Below, one piece after another: positions 42,071 through 53,700 of a DNA stretch of 64,000 nucleotides. This DNA is from Agelas oroides (lineage: Eukaryota > Porifera > Demospongiae > Agelasida > Agelasidae). Every line of letters begins with the position of its first letter. Position 1 is the first letter of the stretch. The position numbers were made by a program, and so were the translations under genes. The stretch is taken from positions 8,540,443 through 8,604,442 of the forward strand of contig OX422188.1 of assembly GCA_949130485.1 (NCBI GenBank), given 5' to 3'. The notes beneath the pieces were generated by a model. That model ran no database searches. It had not been told where the DNA came from and worked only from the letters and a program-made list of their open reading frames with translations.

Positions 42071-44211
42071 TATTCTTGAATAAGCTGCATAATAGCTGCT
42101 TGGCAGCTTTAAGTCTTTTTCCGGAAGTAACTCATGCGGAATTCCTCAGAAGGGAACTGGAGTGTACTGTTAGGTTTGATGGAGAAGAAATCTAATTGTC
42201 TTTGATCTCACCGTCGTGGGAAAAGTTCGTAGCTTACCGTTAAATTAAAGGTACGAAGTGGAACTTCAAATGCCCGGTGGGCGTGGCATATTTGTCAGTT
42301 CCAGCGCTTTGGAAAGCGACATCGACTATTCCCACGGATAAAAGGTTGGGCCAGTTGAAATAGAACGTATTGGTGCAAAAAGAATCACGAAATTTTGTTC
42401 GCGCAAATTCCGCATTATCACGTTTATTGCACTGATATACCCCAAGTAGCGTGTCCAAACAAAAAATTTTGCAATCGAAAAAGTTAGTAATACAGGCTTA
42501 AAGAGCAGCCTTAGAGTAATTGAACGATATGGATATTGCCTGGGTTACCTATATTTAACCCCAAGATATGGCTTTCCGAAGTCAAATGGTACGTACCCAC
42601 TTTTATTCAATGGAGAGGGTGGCACCGCGCAACATCATTTAAAGATCAAGTACATACAACACCTCATCCAGTTTTAAATTTTCTGGAGATTTAAATGAGT
42701 CCTGTGCTATGATATCCTAGCCTTTTTTTGGAGCACAACAGCTCACAGGAGTGGTATCAGTGCATATTATGGTGGATGTTTAAAGTTTGTTTCTTTCAAG
42801 AGCTGGCTATGGGGATGACTCTGATGATGAAAATGACGTTTATTTTTTGGCTAATGAGTCTAAGTGTAGCTACCAGTGAGTCCCCAAACCTGCAGACAGG
42901 AGTCACCAACATGCATGGTCATCATAATCTGCACCTTAGTGCCTGGAGTCTCTAGGAAGGGCAGTACGGCTTGTCCACCTATTCCCTTCAACCCAGTCAC
43001 TGGTCATTCACCATCACATTCTTGTTTGTGCATCTCTTAATAGTCCATCTTCTTTGCAACTGCAAACACTCTCTTCTCTCCTTCACCATTCTGTGGGCCC
43101 ACTTTATCTCCCAGCAGCTACATCAAGCTGTGGATTTCATACTCTCTTTAGCTCTATTATGCATGAACAGACTTGGTACCACACACAAGCATATGCAGTT
43201 CTTATGTCAGTACACAGCCTCCACCACTCAGGTATCAGGAGTGAAATGTTTGTTTCCAAGATCAGCTGAGGTCCTTTGGTGATCATAATGAGAATAAAGT
43301 TTCAGCAGCAAATGACTGTGTGACACTCGCTTGCAATGTCCTGAGCTTTTGCGGCAAATACAACCCAAATAATTGAAATCTGCACCCCAAGAAACCTATT
43401 TCCCATGGTAAGGGTTGCATATACCTTAGAAGTCCAGTGAAATTTGTAAAAAGCGGCTAAAACACCAAAAAAAGGTAGCAAAATGATTGTTCTTGAAAAG
43501 AAGAACGAAAGCGCTTCAATTAGATGTGCGTTGTAAGGCTATTGGCCGAAATTTCGACTGTGGATGCGGAGTTTTGCAAGACACGTACAACGGTGCCGCA
43601 TTCAATATGGCACTTCCGCTCCGAAAAGGGTTACGCAATTTTTCACTGTTATGAATATCATTTGGACTCGCTACCCCAAGGGAGGGGCTTGGTACAGCTA
43701 AGCTGTTTGTGGGCGTGGCCTAAAATTATGTCACAGTAAACAATAAAGGTGGGGCTACATGTAAACAATTACTTTAAGCATAGCTTTAAGCTTCTCCACT
43801 TGTCATAAAATTGATTCAAATTTTGCTATAATATAGCCTCAGAAGCCCTGGACCCAGTCCTTGATGCCCCTGAGTATATTGCGCTAAATTGCCAGAAATT
43901 AATTAGCGGCGGCTTGCGCCAAGTTGGATCCACCCATAATATAAATTCCCAGAATTGAATTTCTTGCGCTACATTGGATCATGCGTTTTATTTGAGTAAA
44001 TACGGTAAGCCAATTTGCAATTCCATGCTCACTAACAAGAAAATGGAAAAAGATGGGGATGGCACATCAAAAACAAAAATTTGTCCTAAATTATGAAATC
44101 AACATCAAACAACTTGTATCTGAGTAGCTACTTACTATAATTAAGGCTGTTTCAATGTACAATAACTCAGAAGTTAATAAGTATGACACACAGTAATATA
44201 ACTACAGTAAA

Positions 44212-44706
44212 TTACTTTGAAGCCAATTTCATCAGAAGTTCCTTCATGCTAGCAACGTCATTAGCCAGTTGTTTGATCTGCTCCTGCAGCCTGCCTTCCA
44301 GCTGCTGTAACTGCTCACTGTGCTCGGCACTCTGTTCGCTTAGTTGTTTGCTGTGTTCTTCACTTTGCAACTTTAGTTTTTCTTCCAGCCTCTGCACCTG
44401 TTCCTGATTTTGCTGCTTCAAATTTGCTTCCAATTGTCGCCCTTGTTCATGGCTTTGCTGTTTCAGATTTGCTTTCAGTTCTTGCCCTTGTTCGTGGCTT
44501 TGCTGTTTCAGATTTGCTTCCAGTTGTTGCACTTGTTCCTTGGTCTGTTCCTTCAGCTGCTCTTCAAGTTGCTGCCCTTGTTCCATGGTCTGCTGCTTCA
44601 GTTTCTCTTCAAGTTGTTGCCCTTGTTTACCTAATTGCAGTCCTTGTTCGTCCAGTTGTTGCTTCAGTTCTTCACTCTGTAACTTCAGGTGTTCTTCTAT
44701 TGGTTT
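44212..44706 (-). CDS. TRPA-like 2, exon 28: Gln-rich coiled coil and stop
   Basis: 164 residues then TAA at 44212-44214. Six units of 15 residues (pattern [15 protein letters not shown]), one unit more than gene 1, plus an N-terminal extension HLKLQSEELKQQLDE. The tail [11 protein letters not shown] is shared with gene 1. Confidence 0.9.
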   Translation of the reverse strand, partial: KPIEEHLKLQSEELKQQLDEQGLQLGKQGQQLEEKLKQQTMEQGQQLEEQLKEQTKEQVQQLEANLKQQSHEQGQELKANLKQQSHEQGRQLEANLKQQNQEQVQRLEEKLKLQSEEHSKQLSEQSAEHSEQLQQLEGRLQEQIKQLANDVASMKELLMKLASK

Positions 44707-47700
44707 CTGTAGAAGCATAGATAGTATTTACGGTAGAGGTTATGGTCGGGCAAGACACTTGTTACTATATCACAGAATGTCTGAGAAATTGTGTGCTTCC
44801 TAGGATATGGCATACTGTATAATGAGCTATACTTGGTAGTGAACTACAAGGATCTAATATTATAGTATGTATCTTATAGACTCAGTAAATATGAGAGCAT
44901 GAAAATTCGGTATATGGACTGTCCAAGTAATCGGAGGTCCCAAAATAATTTCCAATGATTGTTAAACTGTAGTCACTGCTGTAAAGTTGCAAACAGAAGC
45001 TGAAATATGCATGCACTACAAAATTTTGATGTATTTATTGATGTATACAACTTACAGCTTGTGGCTTTATAGCTTCAGCAATTTCTCGGCCAGTTGTGTA
45101 GTGCCCATCCGAAGATGAATTTGGTTTATTTATAAAAATACCATTTCGCATTGGAATGTCACAAAAAAGGTGACGGAAATTGAAATTTTTCAGCATTCCC
45201 TCAAGGGACAAGACAAGATCAATCTGCAACAAAAAAGAAACGAGTAATCTATGGGAGGCAAACACAATACAAATTAGCTGATCGTGATTGTCAAAGGTAC
45301 TATTTATGGTAGCTGAAATGAGTACCTTCTGCAGTGGCTCACTTATCTGAAATAATAACAGTATGCATACGACACACTATATACTTGATGTGTTCTTCCT
45401 TATATGGGTTTGCCTACCTGCAATCTGGCCCTGGATACTTCACACTGTTCAAGCATCTCTTTTATATCTCCAACGGCCAGACCAGTCTACATGTATAAAT
45501 ATAAAGACATATTTTTTCCTTTATGAGGACTCTGGTGCATCAATAGTCAGATGCTGTAAAATGCAATTGTAATGTCTACAATACAATACAACATGTTGCA
45601 AATAATGTTAATCTGTTGCAAATGAAATTAAGACATTTTAAGACAACCAATTGACACTTCCTATAGAAGGAACTCAGTACTACTTTACACAACTCTATAT
45701 TTATGAATCCATCTTACCAGATAGTTGTTCAGTAGAACTGGCATCATTACCAAAAAGAGAATCCAGAGAGGGAATGAAATTAGAGGGAAGGCAATCTCCT
45801 CCTCGCCCTCCTGGTGATGGAAGATGTCATCATAATCCAGCTCTCCAGTTGTCATAGACATCACCTTCACGACTGCACGTGCAGGGTGGGTGAAGGCATG
45901 TCTCTGGGAAAAAAAGAAAAAAAAAAGAACTAAAAAATCGAGGGATCAAGGAGAGGTGCTTGTACTTAACAAGTGGTAACTGTTCACTCCAACTGAAAAG
46001 AAATGGCGATTTTAACTCATGCAGGTGGAGGAGGGTGGCTCAGCCTGTGTGGTTATTAACATGACTACTACTGCATTAATTGGAACAAGTGTGAAGATGT
46101 TGATTATCTCTGATCTCACCGTTTTACCAGGTTCAAAGAATTGCATGTAGAATGGCAGGGCAAAGGCAATCACCAGAAATACCGCTAGGAGAGCCACCTT
46201 TAGAAAAGACTTCATGGTCGTCAAAAATGCAATGACATAGATTCCAGTGGGAGGCCACTTTTGGAGAAAAGTTATTAGCACAATCCATCCCAGAAAGACT
46301 GCCAGCACTCCAAATTGCCATTGCCAATGGTGAATATGTAGGCATGGTGTAGTCAACACAAACGCAAAGATGATCGAGGAGGCATACAGGATAATTTCTA
46401 TGTAGTTTACAGGGTCACTCAGATATGCCCGTGGACCATGTAATACCAGTTGGATGATCTCCAATATGAGTCGTATGACAGCCAGTAGGATTGTACTAGC
46501 CGCAAAGAGACTGTACTGAAGTGTACCTACGTGTCACGAACATATAATACAATCAGCTTAACACAGTTTTAAAGCTGAATTGTATCACTCAAGGAGACTT
46601 ACCCCCACAGTCATCTGGTCCAGTTTCGTTGATGGATCCAAATAAGATAATACAAAGAGGTCACATTTAATGAATCAAGTAGTAACTTACATGTGAAATC
46701 AATTTTAGAAACTATGTTTAGAGCATCCAAAGAAAACAAAACAAATCATTCTTTTTGATTTTATGAGGTGAAATATAGAATTGAACCCAGGACACCTGCT
46801 TGAGCTGCCAGTGCTCTACCACTGAGTTATGGCAACCAGACAACCACCAGCCTTCACAATCCTCAAAACCCATTTAATCCATAACAACAGTGACAGTACA
46901 AACTGAGTAGCAACTTGGTGTGCAACTGAAAGCATTCAGTACCACCCATGTATTACGGATTGTGATGGCTGGTGATTGTTCAGTTGTCATAGCTCTGGGG
47001 GGGGGGGGGGGGGCATCACTAGTCTTGTTCCCACACTTCACACAGTGTTCACAAGTTCCAAGAGGGGGCGAGATTCTGGCAAATGGGAGTGAATGCCCCC
47101 CCCCCCCCCCTTAAATGAAGCTCTAATTACAAGGTGAAATAGAGAAGCCAGCAGTTGCTGCAAGTCAAACTCGGGACATCTGGCTTGACCTCTACTGCCC
47201 ATTGTATAGCAGTTACTATGCTACCACACAGCATTCACATACAAAATTCCATTGCATAGAATGTGCATGCAAGGTTTGACAAATGTAACATAATACAAAA
47301 AGCTCTTCTGTACTTTTGATGAGAGTAGTGCCTCAATGCAGCCTCAATACTAGCAATGATGATTACTCTCCTTGTGCATACCCCCCCAAATTTTTTAACT
47401 GCCACCTTAAACCCGCTCTTGCCAATTTATCTAAATGAACCCGTGCTTGTAGATGTCTTAAAAATACTATAGCCTTAACATTATCTCTACAGTTACTATT
47501 CACAGTAATTCAACAGTCTATTAGCTACTGTGTAAGGTTCTTCACTTACCTGTTTGCTCAAGAGGACTAAGAGCCGACAGCCCAAATCCTGTTAGGTTAA
47601 ACAGGAACACGATGTAGAGGAGGAGATTTGCAAAGAAGAGCTTGTTGCCAAAACTGTCCCACTTGTGCTTCAGGAGACTTGTCACCAGAGGGTGAAAGAG

Positions 47701-50700
47701 AAGTTTGGTGTTACCTGACTCACTCTGTGTTAAGACAAAGTTGTGAAGGATAAGGGCTGAAGTCAACACATATATTGCACAAACTGTTATCCAGCTAGAA
47801 TTTAAAAAAAAGTGATTGATTGGGTATGAGTCTATTGCTATATGTGCGCACAGTACACATTGACACTCGTTGCTCATTTAAAAACAAAAAGCACGTGAAA
47901 TTTTTGCTAGACCATTTGTTTTTCCGTCACTCAATCTAGACTACAAGAACTTCAAGAATAAAACACACACTATTCTCACAATGTAATAGAGGGGATGTGT
48001 TGTCTTGAAAGACTTTCCCTGATACCTGAGAAATAAATCATTCATTGTTTAATAGTTGTAGTAATCTGCAAACACTGACACCATGTTACCTTAATGAATC
48101 TGGGTTTATTTCCTGCTGCAGGACTTCATAGTCAAAGGAGACATGGTAAGTTTCACTTGTGGGACGCACTTTATCCATGAAACTGGTCAGCTCGCCTTCA
48201 TTGGTTTCAACACACTCACTTAAGCACATCTCAGCAACATCTGTGTAAGTACATATGTTATTACTACTGTAAATGCTTGCTAATACAACCTACATTTAGA
48301 ATGGAAGGGGAAAATTTAGTCAAATATTCTGACTATAGGACCCTTGGTTCAACAATAAAGTAGGACCCTTGGTTCAACAATAAAGTAGGACCCTTGGTTC
48401 AACAATAAAGTAGGACCCTTGGTTCAACAATAAAGTAGGACCCTTGGTTCAACAATAAAGTAGGACCCTTGGTTCAACAATAAAGTAGGACCCTTGGTTC
48501 AACAATAAAGTAGGACCCTTGGTTCAACAATAAAGTAGGACCCTTGGTTCAACAATAAAGTAGGACCCTTGGTTCAACAATAAAGTCATTATTCACAATG
48601 ACTTTGTCATACAAGTATCAGCAACATCACCTGTCGGCGACAAATGTCTGGGTGGTGTCCTGCAAGTGAAGCTAATAAACAGGCTTATAGGTAATAAAAA
48701 AAAAAGATGAGGGTGCTTCACTCAAAGGGATGTAGAGCTTGCTCAGGCTTGCAATTTTCAGTAGGCAGGACCAAAGTACATACCTGAGGTACTTAATGCA
48801 GAGATCGAGTGCCTCCATACACAAACTGTTTTGAACACTACTGATATGCTTTAGAAGTTGATTAGGAAAACACAAGTGGTGTTACGTATAATGCACAAGT
48901 GGTGTTACGTATATAATGCACAAGTGGTGTTACGTATATAATGCACAAGTGGTATTACATATAATGCAGACTGGGCAACCAAGTACCATTCATACCGGGC
49001 ATTTGGTCAATGAGATTCTTTAAAGGTGTCTCAAGAAAGTTGTCACACTTCTTCAGCATCTCCTTCCATCTCTCATCTTGCAGTAAACGAAGGACAGTTT
49101 CCCTGTTAAGGTAAAAATGTAATTGCATGTTATTTAGATTTCTGATGAGTTAACAACATTACAGGCACTACTCTTAAACTATAGTATAGTAGTATTACTT
49201 GTGGTTGGCCCTGATTGCCAAGTGAAGACAGTTTCTGCCATTGAAATCCACAGCTGTCGGGTCTGCTTCTCGTTTAAGCAAAAAGTCGACTGTCTCAGTT
49301 TTTCCATTGTAGGATGCAAAATGCAACGGAGTTCTCTAAAGTTCATAATGAAAACAATAGGAGCAAGTGTGTATAAATGAGACTTGTGCACAATAAAGAC
49401 CTTTGATGACTGGCATGGAAGGACAAGTCAGATTTGGGTTTGTCAGACAGCTAACCTTTTTAAACCCAAACTTGCGTTGCACATTTGCTCCATGTTCGAC
49501 AAGGAGCCCCACAATTTTCTGGTGGCCCTTGCTGGCTGCAGCATGCAGTGGGGTATTCTGTACAAAGAATGAATATGCCATAAACCTACATACATAACCA
49601 AAGTGAATCCCACTGAGACCAAACCTTCTTTGCATCTTCAGTTTCAGCAGAAGCGTCATTTTTGAGCAGTAATTCCACAATGCCATCATGCCCACGTTCA
49701 GCAGCCAAATGGAGCGGAGCTATCTGTATCGGTGACACAAACATAAGATGGCCAGGAGGATAAAACATAAATATTACTGTAGCTGTGTATAGCGCATATG
49801 TGAATACATCAAGTAGCACAAATGTGAATTCAGACCTTAGTCATGTTTGATCAAAATAATAATGAAACAAAACAGCTCAAATGAAAATGAAAACATGACT
49901 AAAGTTCCATTTTACAGTATGGTGTTCCCATAGTGAGAGAAGAGATCTGAGTTGAAGGACGACAAACCTGTTCATACTTCACTTTCTTCCATTCAAAATT
50001 GCTTTCATGGTGGTCAGTTTCTGGAGAAATAGGAAACATTCTTTAATTTCATCTACATGTTTGATGCCTAACATTATGTACAAAAGAAATGGCACTCCAT
50101 TAACATCATAGTCACCAAAAGATGGTACACCTGAAGAAGATCACATAGGTCAAAGTGTATAAACGCTGCTAAAAGTGATGCATTGGAGTCAGAAGGCTGG
50201 AGTATGAGACTACAACTTCCTACATACTGCTGAATTTACCATAGTCCTGCAGACTAACAAACCAAAAAGTGAATATGTATTGTTTTACAGTTAGAAGTTG
50301 TATTCACCTGCTCCCAGTTTGACAAGTTCTTCAACCATCTCTTTAGAGCCAGCTGCAACTGCACAGTGCAAAAGTGATGTCTTGTACGTTTGGAACAGGC
50401 CAGCAGTTTCAATTCCCTGCTTCTCAAAACTCTTCATTTTATCCTTGAAACGCTGGAAGTGATCACTGCCACACTGGCAAATGGTTGCCTCAAGATCATC
50501 AATCATGGCACAGATAACATCAGCCTGTGAAGTGGCAGATTATACCAGTTTGGACTTGTACCAGTTTGGACATTACTCCAAAAGTGACTACATTTCATTA
50601 TTTTTCTTCATGCATCCAAGAAGACTGACTTCATACTGTTGAAACAAAGCTATTGGATGTAATTTCTAACTATGTAGTAAAAAGTCTGACCATTTAACTT

Positions 50701-53700
50701 AGTCAATGGGGAAATTTTGTAGTAGAAGATAATTCGCGTTTTTAAACTTTGTGTTAAAAATATTTTGTCGCTCGATGGTTCCGCAATGTAGCGTGTATAT
50801 GTATTTTAGTTTTTTGCACGTTTAATTTTCATCACTCCGGCGCCCCGACGAAAATATTTCAACTGTGAAAATTTCTCAATCTACAGTAGTGTTAAATGAC
50901 CAAGTATCTATGAGATACTAACAATTTTTTCCAAGCTACAGTGGTATTTATGCTAATATGTCCGATAATTACTACTTATGGAATAAATCAGCGTGGTCTG
51001 TAAGCACTGGATGTAATGTTGAAGCTCGTAAAAAGCCTGACCAAGTACATAACTTATCATTAACAACTGACTAAGTATCTGTAAGCTTACCATCATAGCA
51101 TACTCTTAATTTTCTCTACTATTACTATTGACAAGCTATACCTGTTTGGCACCATGTTGAAGAAGATACTGGCTCACTTCATCATGACCATTTCTGGTTG
51201 CCTTGTATACTGAAGTGAACTGTGATATGTGATACAAGTTAAAGTTTTAGCAGAACAAAGAAACACTCTTTACACCACCCTTTTAAATACAAATGCTCCA
51301 TGATACATGTACACATAGCATCATCAATTTCTCATACGTGCAGTTGTAACATACTTACACACACGGAAAATCAACAAACCCCATTATGATCAGAGCTGTT
51401 CACATTAGCACCATGGTCCACAAGGTATTTCACAATCTCCAAATTGCCCTTCATTGCTGCTTTGTGTAGAGGAGTGGGCTGCGGTAGATGATATAACATA
51501 ACAGTTTGTATGTACGTACGTATATTGAGTGGGCTCATGCTGTGTTTGTAAATCACAGTAAAACCAGCTAACTTTAGGTATTGCTTGGATTCAAAGTTAG
51601 ACATTGAAACTAATTACCTAAAGCAATTTTTTTTAGGCATCAGCTATTTTAACACCCGCTTCCACACTAGCTATAGTATGACCAGTTAATATCAAATCGA
51701 CAAAGCAAGCAGCTTGCAGGTTATCCTAAGCTGTATAGTTGAGGACTCCTCCACTAATTGTGTTTCACACAACTAAAATGCTACTTGGAGACCCTAATCC
51801 TATGTATTGGTATAGGTTCATGTATCATATTAGCTCAGCTATCTCATGGACCCCTGCTGTATGCAGAAATTTATTTTTAAAAAAAAAAAAAAAAAAAAAC
51901 TCACCTCAGCAGCATCTTCACTGTTTACGTCTGCTCCGTTCTCGATGAGGCACTGCACAACTTCCAGATTGCTCTCCAGCATGACTGCATGATGCAGTGC
52001 TGTACACTGTAGCACGTACAGTAGTTCAGAAGAGAAGGATGAACTATTTAGCTACCAAGATCATCCATACATTAGTCATATGCAAAAGGATCCCTAGAAT
52101 GCATGACACTACCACACCATACACACTAACACACTCTTTTAATTAACTTTTATACATTGTATAGCTCTGTATATGTGTATATATATAACTGTCCATATTC
52201 CTGCCAAACCATACATGCAGCAAGAAATTGAACACCATACTGTCTGTAAACTTAAGTAGCATGATCTATGGTGTAGGTCTACCAGTGGGTGACGGCAAGT
52301 ACCCTTCGTCAAGCTATATACATTCTAGACCAGCTCCCGCTTCATACATGGTGATTATCCCTGCTGTCGATTTGTGCTCCCTTGTTTACAAGCTGTTCTA
52401 CAATACTACGATGACCATACTCAGCAGCACAGTGCAGCGGGGTTACCTGCAGCAAGAGATGTATCGTTGTCAATACAAACTGAACAAGTGAGTTCTAAGA
52501 ATGAGGCTAGGTTTCACAAAAAATTTGACTATGCATCAACCATAGAGCGGCAGCAAACAGGTCATGCATACATCAAACTTATCCTTGCTGTTGACATCTG
52601 CTTCCTGCTCAATGAGGTATTTCACAACACTTTGATGACCGCTCGAAGCTGCATAGTGCAGCGGAGTTTTCTGCGGCAAAAGAAAATGTATAGTATCACT
52701 TCAGTGCAGTACGTGCCTCCTATCCAGGAGCAAACTCAAACAAACATACCAAACTTGCTTATTCTATTAAAGACAACCACTACAAAAGCTTACTTTGAGA
52801 TCTCTGGTATGTAATGTGTGTATGGATAAATGATATCTCTCTCACATTGAGTGCATAACGTGATCACGTGAAGAGCACATTCCGTCTTTCTTACATCCTA
52901 GCTATGTGGAGTCGGTAATCATAGCATGTGCTTATTGGACAGCCACATGCATCAGTGGTCATGGTGTGTACTTACATGATGGGCTATGTGCAGTCAGTGC
53001 ATGAATAGCACACTATGGTCATTACATAATCAGTATCTGTGCAGTCGCTGTTCCATACCTCTCTTCTTCTAGCTTTGCTATTGACATATTCTTTCTTGCT
53101 GATGGCTGGTTCTCCCTGTTCCACAAGATGCTCCACAACACTGAGGTGACCATGCATGGCAGCATAGTGTAGAGGTGTTTTCTGAAGGCAAAGAGAAATT
53201 TATTGCACATCAGCAATTACTAAATGTTAAAGACCCATTTCATCAGTTTCATATACAAAATTATACTGTAGAACTTGTAACACCATCTTAGAGGTGAGAT
53301 TGTAATGGTAGATATCAATTTTTGATGTTTTGCCTCATGCATATATAATGTAAGAATGTCTATTTCTATTAGGCAAGATGTCTAAAGTATGTCAAAATTA
53401 AACAACCCTTATATTGTGTAGCTATAACATTGGCATATCATCTGAATTGACACCTACAAGAAGCATTTGTAATGGGTAACTACAGGCTGCCCCTACCATC
53501 ACCTTCCCTTTCAACATTGTGGCTGTTTTCCATAACACCCTTTGTATCATAGTTGCGACGTTGCATGTCAAAAGGAACTAAAATTTGGTAAGTCATAAGT
53601 TATGCCACATGACTTGCTCACAAGCTACTTCAATAATATATTTGCTGAGACCACTCTTCAAGGGTGATGCCTATTTCATTGAAGATGCATGCGGTAACAA

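Larger units (their letters stand above)
39013..44211. other. Intergenic region between TRPA-like genes, repeat-rich
   Basis: No gene is supported. It holds the inverted-repeat cluster 39393-40913 and a LINE-like tail at 41833-42070. Between 42100 and 44150 I see only unremarkable AT-rich sequence and short unsupported frames. The promoter of gene 1 should lie just above 39012; the 3' end of gene 2 lies just below 44212. Confidence 0.6.

Noticed and set aside
42728..43282. Cluster of short plus-strand frames
   Set aside because: No family motif, no splice-site pattern and no shared frame; judged to be chance.
45326..45346. Possible 21-base microexon (ISEPLQK) in TRPA-like 2
   Set aside because: It has plausible splice sites and phase, but gene 1 lacks it and exon 26 joins exon 27 directly in the family alignment (ARLQ to IDLVL).
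46768..46835. Functional tRNA gene
   Set aside because: A- and B-box-like sequences are present, but the acceptor and anticodon stems do not pair adequately; kept only as a SINE-like remnant.
48336..48585. CRISPR-like direct repeats
   Set aside because: The 25-base units are head to tail with no spacers and the genome is eukaryotic.
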